Assembly (NCBI GenBank): GCA_902777005.1
Contig: CACYSB010000006.1
Location: forward strand, 124,001 to 188,000
Direction of reading: 5' to 3'
Origin: an uncultured Bacteroidota bacterium
GTDB lineage: Bacteria; Bacteroidota; Bacteroidia; Bacteroidales; P3
Length of the DNA: 64,000 nt
The notes under the pieces are model-generated. The model did not search any database. It was not told where the DNA came from and worked only from the letters and a program-made list of their open reading frames with translations. The stretch's first letter is position 1. Each line of letters begins with the position of its first letter. The translations under genes were made by a program, and so were the position numbers. This document shows, in pieces, positions 7,085 through 16,550 of this stretch.

Positions 7085-8413
7085 ATGACCCAGCGGCCAG
7101 TGAAGCTGCTGGTGTGCAAGATGGCTGTGCCGACCATTATAGCGATGGTTACCACGGCGCTCTACAATGTCGTCGATGCGGCCTTCATTGGGCGTCTTAG
7201 CACCGAGGGCACCGCAGCCATCGGTGTGTCGTTTGCCTACATGACGTTCATCCAGGCACTTGGCTTCTTTTTCGGACATGGCAGCGGCAACTATATCAGC
7301 CGCGCCCTAGGTGCCAAGGATACGGGCTCGGCTTCGGTGGTGGCGAGTGTGGGTTTTGTAACCCCTTTCCTTTTGGGTACGCTGGCTGCAATAGTCTGTT
7401 TGCCAAATCTTTCTGCGCTGAGTCGCCTGCTCGGTGCACCGGCCGAGGTGGTGCCGTATGCCAACGACTACCTGCGCTATATCGTTGGTGCCACTCCTTT
7501 CATGATGTCGGCTCTGACGCTGAACAATCAGTTGCGCCTACAGGGCAATGCTCGCTTCGGCATGGTAGGCATTGTCAGTGGTGCAATCCTTAATATAGCC
7601 CTCGACCCGCTGTTCATCTTCACCCTCGGCATGGGTGTCAGAGGTGCGTCGCTGGCCACCGCCGTAAGCCAGCTGTTTGCCTGGTGCCTGCTGCTTGGCG
7701 GCACCTTCAGGCCGGAGAGTCTGCACATACGTCTGCGCGACTTTAAGCCTTCGTGGCGAGTTTATTACGAGATATTCAGGGGTGGCCTGCCGTCGCTCTT
7801 CCGTCAAGTCTTCAACTGTGCTGCCGCCGTGAGCCTCAACTACTGCGCCGCCCTCTATGCCGCCCCCGGGCAAGAGGCGAGTGCTGTGGCTGCTTTCGCT
7901 GTCGTCACGCGCATCATGATGTTCGCCTTCAGCGTGGTGCTTGGCTTCTGCCAAGGGTTCCAGCCCGTCTGCGGCTACAACTACGGCGCGCGGAAATACG
8001 ACCGTGTGCGTGAATCGTGGCTCTTCACTTCCAGCGTCGCCACGGCCTTCCTTCTGGTTATCTCCGCGGTAGGCTTGATCTTTTCGCCACAGATAGTTGC
8101 ACTCTTCCGTGCCGAAGACCCTGCACTCATAGAAATCGGTGCCGTCACCCTCCGTTGGCAATGCGCCGCCTTCCCGTTGGTGGGGCTTTTCACCGCAACG
8201 GGCATGCTCTTCCAGAACATACGCATGACCTTCCCTGCGACGTTGCTAAGTGTCTGTCGCAATGGTCTGTTCTTCCTGCCTGCACTACTGTTGTTGCCGA
8301 TATGGCTCGACATGCGGGGGGTGCAGATGGCGCAGGCCGTGGCCGACCTGCTGACATTCGTGCTCGCGGTGCCTTACGCAGTGTGGATTAACCGAAAATT
8401 GAAAATGATATGA
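7085..8413 (+). CDS. MATE family efflux transporter
   Basis: 442 residues from ATG 7085. The frame opens at 7025, but the extra 20 residues come mostly from the heptamer array, and MTQRPVKLLVCKMAVPTI is the usual MATE beginning. About 12 hydrophobic helices in two six-helix halves are visible, with the N-lobe motif ALYNVVDAAFIGRLS and the C-lobe GFCQGFQPVCGYNYGA. It expels cationic drugs or metabolites using a Na+ or H+ gradient; the substrate is not predictable. A terminator follows directly. Confidence 0.93.
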   Translation: MTQRPVKLLVCKMAVPTIIAMVTTALYNVVDAAFIGRLSTEGTAAIGVSFAYMTFIQALGFFFGHGSGNYISRALGAKDTGSASVVASVGFVTPFLLGTLAAIVCLPNLSALSRLLGAPAEVVPYANDYLRYIVGATPFMMSALTLNNQLRLQGNARFGMVGIVSGAILNIALDPLFIFTLGMGVRGASLATAVSQLFAWCLLLGGTFRPESLHIRLRDFKPSWRVYYEIFRGGLPSLFRQVFNCAAAVSLNYCAALYAAPGQEASAVAAFAVVTRIMMFAFSVVLGFCQGFQPVCGYNYGARKYDRVRESWLFTSSVATAFLLVISAVGLIFSPQIVALFRAEDPALIEIGAVTLRWQCAAFPLVGLFTATGMLFQNIRMTFPATLLSVCRNGLFFLPALLLLPIWLDMRGVQMAQAVADLLTFVLAVPYAVWINRKLKMI

Positions 8414-8420
8414 AATAAGA

Positions 8421-8443
8421 AGTCCGCATGTCGGACTTTTTTT
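8421..8443 (+). terminator. Terminator after the MATE gene
   Basis: AGTCCG (8421-8426) and CGGACT (8432-8437) form a stem with a 5-nt loop, followed by a run of seven T. Confidence 0.85.
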
Positions 8444-8444
8444 G

Positions 8445-8452
8445 TATCTTTG
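8445..8452 (+). promoter_or_regulatory. sufB promoter -7 box
   Basis: TATCTTTG followed by CA, the Bacteroidetes -7 consensus, 30 bp before the sufB ATG. It abuts the preceding terminator, so the -33 region lies within the hairpin sequence. Confidence 0.75.
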
Positions 8453-8481
8453 CATTTTTAAATATAGATATATTTATTGTC

Positions 8482-9923
<1,442 letters not shown>

Positions 9924-9927
<4 letters not shown>

Positions 9928-10460
9928 AGAAACTGACGACAGAGGAGATGGGGCGCATGAGCGTCGAAGAGTTCCGCGCGAGCGAGAAGCTGCCGCTGAC
10001 GGTGGTGCTCGACAACGTGAGGAGCCTGAATAATATCGGCTCGGTGTTCCGCACCAGCGACGCCTTCCGCGTGGAGCATATAGCCCTCTGCGGCATCACC
10101 GCGACACCGCCGCACCGCGAGATACACAAGACGGCTCTCGGCGCCGAAGAAAGCGTGGAGTGGAGCTACTGCGAAGATACCGCCGAGTGCGTGCGTGGGC
10201 TCAAAGAGAAAGGCTACCGTGTCTATGCTGTCGAGTTGGCGCACGACAGTCTTAAGCTCGGCACCGACGAAGTTGCCACCGACAAGCCTGTGGCCATTGT
10301 CTTCGGCAACGAGATAGATGGCGTGCAGGAGGAGGTGATGGAGCTCTGCGATGGCTATTTGGAGATACCACAGGCTGGTACAAAGCACTCGCTCAATGTC
10401 AGTTGTGCTGCTGCCATAGTGATATGGGAACTGTTTAAGCAGTTAAGAATTAAGAATTAA
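9924..10460 (+). CDS. TrmH/SpoU-family RNA 2'-O-methyltransferase
   Basis: 178 residues, a minimal SPOUT methyltransferase. Motif 1 is [14 protein letters not shown], motif 2 is [14 protein letters not shown], motif 3 is [15 protein letters not shown]. It methylates a ribose 2'-OH in tRNA or rRNA using SAM; the target cannot be told. It is coupled to sufB by an ATGA overlap. Its last residues (LRIKN) are encoded by a heptamer array. Confidence 0.9.
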
Positions 10461-10470
10461 GAGTTATGAC
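10443..10470. repeat. Heptamer array (TTAAGAA), about 4 copies
   Basis: TTAAGAA, TTAAGAA, TTAAGAG, TTATGAC. It contains the stop of the SpoU-type gene and the start of the next one. Confidence 0.7.
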
Positions 10471-10822
10471 CAAAGAAGAGAGAATGGATAAAGCCCGAGC
10501 CCTCCATAAGCAGGGTTGCAACTGCTGCCAGTCGGTGGTGATGGCATACGCCGACAAGCTGCCTATAAAGCCGGAAGATGCTATGAATGTTGCCGCTCCC
10601 TTCGGTCGCGGCCTCGCCGGCACCCGCGAGGTATGCGGCTGTGTCAGCGGTATGGCCATGGTGTGTGGCCTCACGGGACACACGGCCGACGTGCGCCCGC
10701 TGATAGAGAAGTTCCGCACCGAAGAGGGCGATATCGTCTGTGGCCGCCTCCTGGCCGCCGGCAAGAAGCCCTGCGGCGAGATGGTGGCCGACGCCGCCGG
10801 CATTTTATCAGACATATTATGA
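10466..10822 (+). CDS. C_GCAxxG_C_C family redox-type protein
   Basis: 118 residues with eight cysteines (18, 20, 21, 57, 59, 67, 92, 103). The pattern CQSVVMAYAD ... GRGLAGTREVCGCVSGMAMVCGL fits the C_GCAxxG_C_C family, small cysteine-rich proteins of unknown function thought to bind metal or take part in redox chemistry. The ATG is inside a heptamer array and the 3' end overlaps the HD gene by 4 bp, so the genes are probably translated together. Confidence 0.8.
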   Translation: MTKEERMDKARALHKQGCNCCQSVVMAYADKLPIKPEDAMNVAAPFGRGLAGTREVCGCVSGMAMVCGLTGHTADVRPLIEKFRTEEGDIVCGRLLAAGKKPCGEMVADAAGILSDIL

Positions 10823-11934
10823 CTAAACGCAAGATAATCAACGACCCCGTGTATGATGGCTTCCTCTCGGTGGAAGACCCCGTGATACTGCGTGTCATCG
10901 AGCACCCTTACTTCCAGCGGCAGCGACGCATCAAGCAGCTGGGCTTGACCTACTTGGTATACCCCGGCGCCATGCACACGCGCTTCAGCCACATGCTCGG
11001 CGCACTGAACCTGATGAAGCGGGCGCTGGATGTGCTGAAACTGAAGGGTGTGGAGATAACCGACGAGGAATGCCGCGGTGCCAAGCTGGCCATACTGCTG
11101 CACGACATCGGTCACGGACCCTTCTCGCACACGAGCGAAAGGGTGCTGGTGGACGTGCCGCACGAGGAGATCACGTTGCTGATGATGCAGCGCATCAACG
11201 AAGAGATTGGAGGCGCGCTGGATACCGCCATCGCCATATTCTCAAACACTTACCACAAACACTTCCTGCATCAGCTGGTGAGCAGCCAGCTGGATATGGA
11301 CCGCCTCGACTACCTGGGGCGCGACTCCTTCTTCACCGGCGTGAGCGAGGGCATTGTCGGCACCGACCGCATCATCTCGATGCTCAACGTGCACGACGAT
11401 GAGCTGGTCGTTGACGAGAAGGGCATCTATAGCGTCGAGAAGTTCATCATCAGCCGCCGCCTAATGTACTGGCAGGTGTATATGCACAAGACCGTCATCG
11501 CCGCCGACCAGCTGATGCTCAGCATACTGCGTCGTGCCCGTGAGCTTGACCTCTCGCCCTTCACCTTCAGTCTTTCGCCTTTCGAGCTCGACCGCTTCGC
11601 CGAGGTCGACGACGACGACATCATGGTGGCAGTGAAGCACTGGCAACACTCTGACGATGAGACGCTCAGCACTCTCTGCCGCAACCTCGTCAACCGTCGC
11701 CTGCCGGCCATCCGCATCAGCAACACGCCGTTTCGGGATGTCGAGTGCGACTACTTCAACGGTACCGGCGAGCTGCACAACCGCTCCTACGACTTCAACG
11801 ACCAGGAGATAAAGGTGCTCTACAAAGATGGCCGTTGCCTGCCAATCAGTGAGGCCAGCGACCAGCTCGACCGCCACTTCCTCGAGAAGCAGGTGACCAA
11901 GTATTTCCACTTCTTTCCCAAGGAGAACGCATAG
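10819..11934 (+). CDS. HD-domain phosphohydrolase (dGTPase-like)
   Basis: 371 residues from ATG 10819. The frame is open further upstream, but that part lies on top of the preceding gene. Metal-binding HD motifs are HTRFSHMLGAL and LLHDIGHGPFSHTSE, then LDMDRLDYLGRDSF, as in the YwfO/dGTPase-like group that removes triphosphate from dNTPs or acts on related nucleotides. The exact substrate is unknown. A strong terminator follows. Confidence 0.9.
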   Translation: MTKRKIINDPVYDGFLSVEDPVILRVIEHPYFQRQRRIKQLGLTYLVYPGAMHTRFSHMLGALNLMKRALDVLKLKGVEITDEECRGAKLAILLHDIGHGPFSHTSERVLVDVPHEEITLLMMQRINEEIGGALDTAIAIFSNTYHKHFLHQLVSSQLDMDRLDYLGRDSFFTGVSEGIVGTDRIISMLNVHDDELVVDEKGIYSVEKFIISRRLMYWQVYMHKTVIAADQLMLSILRRARELDLSPFTFSLSPFELDRFAEVDDDDIMVAVKHWQHSDDETLSTLCRNLVNRRLPAIRISNTPFRDVECDYFNGTGELHNRSYDFNDQEIKVLYKDGRCLPISEASDQLDRHFLEKQVTKYFHFFPKENA

Positions 11935-11960
11935 TCCGCAGCGTGCTGCATGACCGTCAT

Positions 11961-11985
11961 AAAGCGTGCCTTGCACGCTTTTTTT
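11961..11985 (+). terminator. Terminator after the HD gene
   Basis: AAAGCGTGC (11961-11969) and GCACGCTTT (11973-11981) form a 9-bp stem with a 3-nt loop, followed by T residues. Confidence 0.9.
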
Positions 11986-12003
11986 ATGCCATCCCCCCTG
12001 GAT

Positions 12004-12102
12004 TTTCGACGATAGTATAACTATACATATACGATACTTCAACTATATCTATCGTCGAAGTATCGTCGAAATATCGTTGAAGTGTTGTTGAAATGACGAC
12101 TA
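12004..12102. repeat. 11-mer-phased palindrome E2
   Basis: Nine consecutive 11-mers. The first four end in ATA (TTTCGACGATA, GTATAACTATA and so on); the next four end in GA (TCTATCGTCGA, AGTATCGTCGA, AATATCGTTGA, AGTGTTGTTGA). TTCGACGATAG (12005-12015) pairs with CTATCGTCGAA (12049-12059), and ACGATACTTC (12031-12040) with GAAGTATCGT (12058-12067). AT-rich sequence without other features continues to about 12220. Confidence 0.75.
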
Positions 12103-12223
12103 AAATGCAGGGTTGAGGTGAGTTATGGGAAGTGGGTGAAGACTGTTAGTGTTCTTATAATTCTCGCGTGCGAACATAATAAATCAGTCGTTTCGGCGTT
12201 AAAGGTGGAAAAACTTCCGAAAT

Positions 12224-13567
12224 ATGAAGGTTCATTTTATTGCCATAGGCGGTTCGGCGATGCATAATCTGGCCATCGCGCTGTGCCAGAAAGGGATTAC
12301 CGTCACGGGGAGTGACGACGAGATATTCGACCCGGCGCGCGGTCGGCTGGAGAAGTACGGCTTGCTGCCGGAGAGTTTCGGTTGGCACCCGGAGAGGATA
12401 ACCAAAGACTTGGATGCTGTTGTGCTGGGCATGCATGCACGTATCGACAACCCCGAGTTGCTGCGGGCGCAGGAGCTGGGGCTGAAGATATATTCTTACC
12501 CTGAATATCTCTACGAGCAGAGCAAGGACAAGCTGCGCATAGTGGTGGGCGGCTCGCATGGCAAGACTACCACTACCGCCATGATATTGCACGTGCTGGC
12601 GCATTGCGGCATCGAGGCCGACTATATGGTGGGCGCACAGCTCAAGGGCTTTGAGGTGATGGTGCGCTTGAGCCACACCGCCAAGGTGATGGTCATCGAG
12701 GGTGACGAGTACCTGACCTCGCCCATCGACCGTAGGCCTAAGTTCCACCTCTACAAGCCCAACGTGGCTATCATCACCGGCATCGAGTGGGACCATATCA
12801 ACGTCTTCCCGACGTTCGACATCTACCGCGAGCAGTTCAGCAAGTTCATAGACCTCATCGAGCCCAAGGGTGCGCTCATATACTGCGACGAGGACAAGGA
12901 GGTGCACCGCGTGGCCATTGAGAACCGGCGCACCGACATACAGAAGCTGCCGTATGTGTGCCCCGAGCATAGGGTGGTGGATGGTGTGACCGAACTCGGT
13001 CACACCAAGCTGCGCATCTTCGGCCACCACAACCTACTCAACCTTACCGCTGCACGGCTGGCTTGCCGTCAGGTGGGCGTCAGCGACGAGCAGTTCGACG
13101 AGGCCATCAGCACCTTTGAGGGGGCCTCGAAGCGTCTGGAGCTCGTTAAGAAGAACGATAGCTGCGCCGTCTATAAGGACTTCGCCCATGCGCCCTCCAA
13201 GCTGCGCGCCACCATCCACGCTATGCGCGAGCAGTACCCAGACCGCCGGCTGGTGGCCTGCATGGAGCTGCACACCTTCAGCTCGCTGACGCAGGAGTTC
13301 CTGAAGCAGTACGCCCACTCGATGGACGAGGCCGACGTGCGCTATGTCTATTTCAGCCAGCACGCCCTGCAGCTCAAGAAGCTGCCGCCCCTCGACCCCG
13401 AGGAGGTCCGCCGTGCTTTTGGCGGTGATGTGGAGGTCTTCACCGACAGCGCCGCAATGGTGGCCAAGGTGAAGGCTATGGAATGGAAGAACGCCAATCT
13501 GCTGATGATGAGCAGCGGCAACTTCGACGGTATTGACTTTGCGCAGCTGGCCGACGAGATAATTTAA
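12224..13567 (+). CDS. mpl: UDP-N-acetylmuramate:L-Ala-gamma-D-Glu-meso-DAP ligase
   Basis: 447 residues, Mur ligase fold. The N-terminal Rossmann domain starts MKVHFIAIGGSAMHNLA. The ATP-binding loop is GGSHGKTTTTAM, and VIEGDEYLTS and NVAIITGIEWDHINVF are the central-domain motifs. FGHHNLLNLTAAR and KDFAHAPSK follow. Mpl attaches the recycled murein tripeptide to UDP-MurNAc in peptidoglycan recycling, so the wall is of the meso-diaminopimelate type. MurC is the alternative, but the D-E-Y-L stretch and length favour Mpl. A perfect 20-bp inverted repeat follows the stop. Confidence 0.92.
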   Translation: MKVHFIAIGGSAMHNLAIALCQKGITVTGSDDEIFDPARGRLEKYGLLPESFGWHPERITKDLDAVVLGMHARIDNPELLRAQELGLKIYSYPEYLYEQSKDKLRIVVGGSHGKTTTTAMILHVLAHCGIEADYMVGAQLKGFEVMVRLSHTAKVMVIEGDEYLTSPIDRRPKFHLYKPNVAIITGIEWDHINVFPTFDIYREQFSKFIDLIEPKGALIYCDEDKEVHRVAIENRRTDIQKLPYVCPEHRVVDGVTELGHTKLRIFGHHNLLNLTAARLACRQVGVSDEQFDEAISTFEGASKRLELVKKNDSCAVYKDFAHAPSKLRATIHAMREQYPDRRLVACMELHTFSSLTQEFLKQYAHSMDEADVRYVYFSQHALQLKKLPPLDPEEVRRAFGGDVEVFTDSAAMVAKVKAMEWKNANLLMMSSGNFDGIDFAQLADEII

Positions 13568-13571
13568 ACCT

Positions 13572-13646
13572 CAATCAGATTGTAAAAGATTTGAAAAGAA
13601 TTTCGATTGCGTAGCTTTTCTTTTACAATCTTTTACAATCTGATTG
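13572..13646. repeat. Perfect 20-bp inverted repeat hairpin
   Basis: CAATCAGATTGTAAAAGATT (13572-13591) and its exact complement AATCTTTTACAATCTGATTG (13627-13646) enclose 35 nt, with GAAAAG and CTTTTC as a possible inner stem. It fills the gap between mpl and the next gene. Confidence 0.85.
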
Positions 13647-13669
13647 AAACAACTAAATATGATAGAAAT

Positions 13670-14032
13670 ATGACGAATTTTGAAATAGGCGACAAAGTGA
13701 AATTCCTCAACTCCGTGGGAGGGGGAATTGTAAAAAAGATACAGGGCGGACAGGTGTTCGTCGAGGACGAGAGCGGCTTCGACATGCCGTTTGCACCCAA
13801 CGAGCTGATACGCATGGCCGAGCAGCAGGGCGTCGGCAAGGTCTTTAATGACGAAACCATCGGCCAGAGCGCCGAACAGAAGGCCAAGCAGGAGCACCGC
13901 GAGCCCACGCAGCTGGAGCTGATAGAAGAGAACCGCAAGCTACGCAGCCAGAACGCCAACCTGCAGGACCAGATAAAGCAGCTCAAGAGCCAGGTGCTGA
14001 GCCTGCAGAGGACCATCGCCCGCATATCGTAA
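13670..14032 (+). CDS. DUF2027-like N-terminal domain protein with coiled coil
   Basis: 120 residues from ATG 13670. The frame is open from 13607, but that part lies in the inverted repeat. The N-terminus (IGDKVKFLNSVGGGIVKKI, then VEDESGFDMPFAPNELI) resembles the SH3-like start of Bacteroidetes DUF2027/Smr proteins. The Smr nuclease domain is absent; instead residues 80-118 form a heptad coiled coil (LIEENRKLRSQNANLQDQI). Function unknown; perhaps a derived partner or fragment. Confidence 0.7.
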   Translation: MTNFEIGDKVKFLNSVGGGIVKKIQGGQVFVEDESGFDMPFAPNELIRMAEQQGVGKVFNDETIGQSAEQKAKQEHREPTQLELIEENRKLRSQNANLQDQIKQLKSQVLSLQRTIARIS

Positions 14033-14063
14033 TTGTACGGATGCTTCTATAATCGTTAATGAT

Positions 14064-14549
14064 ATGAAAAAAGCAATCTTGACACTCGTCGTGCTGTGCG
14101 GTATCAGTTTCGGTGCCGCGGCGCAAAGCGTGGACACAACAGAGACGGGTGTTCGGATGATAGACGTGGATTTACAACGTCCCAGTGTGGTATTCAAGGG
14201 TACCGTGATTGATAGCACAAATGGAGGTGCCATACCATTTGCCAAGGTAAATGTGCGCGACCGATGCTATATATACTGGGTTGATACAACTGACATCAAC
14301 GGGAACTTTGAGATATCAATGCAAACTGGAATATATGACATCGAGGTGGCATACACTGGCTTTGAACATTATTGGCAGCGTGTTAAAGTAACCAATGCGA
14401 AGCCATACACGATAAAACTGCAACCCAAGCGTCATGTCTTCCCTGGGGTTAAAATAGTGGAGACCGATTGGGACAAAGACGTTGAGATTGAAGCAAATGC
14501 TCCAACTCAAAAAATGGAAATCAATGGAGTGAAGATTTCCGTAAGATAA
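14064..14549 (+). CDS. Secreted carboxypeptidase-regulatory-like domain protein
   Basis: 161 residues. The signal peptide is MKKAILTLVVLCGISFGAAAQ. The rest is one carboxypeptidase-regulatory-like beta-sandwich: VFKGTVIDSTNGGAIPFAKV, DINGNFEISMQTGIYDIEVAYTG compressed into the usual pattern, then YTIKLQP. In Bacteroidetes this domain is normally the N-terminal part of TonB-dependent receptors; here it stands alone. Probably periplasmic, role unknown. It is somewhat more AT-rich than its neighbours. Confidence 0.75.
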   Translation: MKKAILTLVVLCGISFGAAAQSVDTTETGVRMIDVDLQRPSVVFKGTVIDSTNGGAIPFAKVNVRDRCYIYWVDTTDINGNFEISMQTGIYDIEVAYTGFEHYWQRVKVTNAKPYTIKLQPKRHVFPGVKIVETDWDKDVEIEANAPTQKMEINGVKISVR

Positions 14550-14597
14550 CCCCCTTGTAATTAGAGGCCGTTATGATTTTGTAAAAATAAACAAGCA

Positions 14598-15740
14598 ATG
14601 AGCAGACAGATACATATAGGCAACTTGACGCTGGGCGGTGGCGCACCCGTCCGCGTGCAGAGCATGACGAATACCGACACGATGGACACCCGCGCCACCG
14701 TGGAGCAGGCGCTCTGCATGGTGGAGGCGGGGTGTGAGCTGGTGCGCATCACGGCACCCGACGTGAAGGCTGCCGAGAACCTCGGCCGCATCAAGGAGGA
14801 ACTCCTCAAGCGCGGCTGCGAGGTGCCGCTGGTGGCCGACATCCACTTCAACCCCCGTGCCGCAGAGGTGGCCGCCACGCTGGTGGAGAAGGTACGCGTC
14901 AACCCGGGCAACTACACCGACCGCAATACCGGTAAGCTGGAGTTTACCGAACAGGAATACAACGACGAGCTGAAGAGGATAGGGGAGAGGATGTCCACCC
15001 TGATAGACATCTGCAAGGCGCACCACACCGCCATGCGCATCGGCACCAACCACGGTTCGCTCTCCGAGCGCATCATGAGCCGCTACGGCAACACGCCTGA
15101 AGGCATGGCGCAGAGTGCCATCGAGTTCGCCCGCGTATGCGAGGAGCAGGACTACCACGACCTCGTCTTCTCCATGAAGGCCAGCAACGTGAAGGTGATG
15201 GTGGATAGCACACGCCTCTTCGTGCAGAAGATGCATGCCCTCGGCATGGATTACCCGATACACCTCGGCGTCACCGAGGCGGGCGACGGCATGCAGGGAC
15301 GGCTCAAGTCTGCCGCCGGTATCGGCGCCCTGCTGCTCGACGGCATAGGCGACACCGTGCGCGTCAGCATCACCGAGGACCCCGAGGCCGAGATGCCAAT
15401 CGCCTACGACATCCTGCAGGCCGTCGGCGCCCGCATCACGCAGCCCGAGTACATCGCCTGCCCCTCGTGCGGACGCACGCAGTACGACATACAGCGCGCC
15501 TTGAAGGAGATAAAGGAGAAGACCCGCCATCTGGTGGGCGTGAAGATAGGCGTGATGGGCTGCATAGTCAACGGACCCGGCGAGATGGCCGACGCCGACT
15601 ACGGCTACGTCGGCTCCGGCCACGGGAAGATCACCCTCTACAAAGGCAAAGAAATCGTCAAGCGCGACATCGACCAGCATGATGCTGTGGACGAACTGGT
15701 GGCTTTCATAGAAAAAGACCGTAAACTCAATAATCAATAA
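14598..15740 (+). CDS. ispG: 4-hydroxy-3-methylbut-2-enyl diphosphate synthase, compact form
   Basis: 380 residues. IspG converts MEcPP to HMBPP in the non-mevalonate isoprenoid pathway using a [4Fe-4S] cluster. A TIM barrel (1-275) is followed directly by the cluster domain with Cys288, Cys291 and Cys322 and the catalytic Glu329 in NGPGE. The wording (VRVQSMTNTDTMDT, GTNHGSLSERIMSRYG, GCIVNGPGEMADADYGYVG) matches the long plant/Chlamydia/Bacteroidetes type, which normally has an extra domain of some 200-300 residues between the two. That insert is missing here. Confidence 0.93.
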   Translation: MSRQIHIGNLTLGGGAPVRVQSMTNTDTMDTRATVEQALCMVEAGCELVRITAPDVKAAENLGRIKEELLKRGCEVPLVADIHFNPRAAEVAATLVEKVRVNPGNYTDRNTGKLEFTEQEYNDELKRIGERMSTLIDICKAHHTAMRIGTNHGSLSERIMSRYGNTPEGMAQSAIEFARVCEEQDYHDLVFSMKASNVKVMVDSTRLFVQKMHALGMDYPIHLGVTEAGDGMQGRLKSAAGIGALLLDGIGDTVRVSITEDPEAEMPIAYDILQAVGARITQPEYIACPSCGRTQYDIQRALKEIKEKTRHLVGVKIGVMGCIVNGPGEMADADYGYVGSGHGKITLYKGKEIVKRDIDQHDAVDELVAFIEKDRKLNNQ

Positions 15741-15760
15741 CATATAAAACAGAACTCATC

Positions 15761-16549
15761 ATGAAGTGGAGTTACATTCTATTTATGCCTGCTGCGGTGT
15801 CATTGTTCTGGGCAATGTACACGCTGCTCTTTAAGCGTCGTCTGAATGTGGCGCAGGCGCTGTTGTCAATTATGTTGGTGCTGCTTTCGGTGGCAATGAT
15901 GATGCTTGCAGTCTATTTCCGTGGTCATAGCGGCGTGCTGTTTTTGTATGACTATATCTTTGAGTGCCTGACTATCGTTAGTCTTGCAATCTTTTACATC
16001 GGCATTTGTGCCCTTACCGAACCGCGCGGTGTCAAAGTGCGTCAACGAGCCGTAATGGTTGTTCCGATTCTTTTCATTACCGGTCTAACTATCGGAGGCT
16101 ATAGTCTCGGATGGCGCGAATACGACCGCATGTGCCGCAATATCGTCGAGGGTAATGTGGCATATATTCCTGGAGATATCGACTACAATTTCATGCTTTT
16201 CTGGGACCACTGGTTCTTCCCGCTGCTGCTGCTTGTATATGGCTCAGTGCTGCTATTTATCGGAACGCGTAAAGTATGGGTTTACAAGCAGCGTTTCAAC
16301 AGCTACTACGCCGAAAACCTCAACGAGCGTCCCATCGACTGCCGTATGCTAGTCATCTTGGCATGGCTGTTCCTGCCACTCGGCGTGCTGACATTTTGGG
16401 CTATCGATTTCCGCCCTTACTATTATAAATACTGGCTAATTGTGCTGTCTGTGGCCATAACGGTTGTGCAGTGGATTATCGGCCGCTTCATTAACCACCT
16501 CGACCACGATGCAATATTCCTTGCAGAGTATATTCGTAGAAAGTATTAG
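15761..16549 (+). CDS. Multi-pass membrane protein, sensor-like
   Basis: 262 residues with about six to seven hydrophobic helices and a loop near residues 127-150. No enzymatic motif. The layout (MKWSYILFMPAAVSLFWAMY, long TM series, short basic C-terminus EYIRRKY) resembles the membrane-sensor half of Bacteroidales AraC-type regulators, but the DNA-binding domain is absent and the protein ends after the last helix. It could be a stand-alone sensor or a truncated regulator. It ends 1 bp before the convergent rarA. Confidence 0.65.
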   Translation: MKWSYILFMPAAVSLFWAMYTLLFKRRLNVAQALLSIMLVLLSVAMMMLAVYFRGHSGVLFLYDYIFECLTIVSLAIFYIGICALTEPRGVKVRQRAVMVVPILFITGLTIGGYSLGWREYDRMCRNIVEGNVAYIPGDIDYNFMLFWDHWFFPLLLLVYGSVLLFIGTRKVWVYKQRFNSYYAENLNERPIDCRMLVILAWLFLPLGVLTFWAIDFRPYYYKYWLIVLSVAITVVQWIIGRFINHLDHDAIFLAEYIRRKY

Positions 16550-16550
16550 A

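Noticed and set aside
10516-10818. Longer start for the HD protein
   Set aside because: It lies wholly within the C_GCAxxG_C_C gene; the HD family starts near MTKRKIINDPVYDGF.
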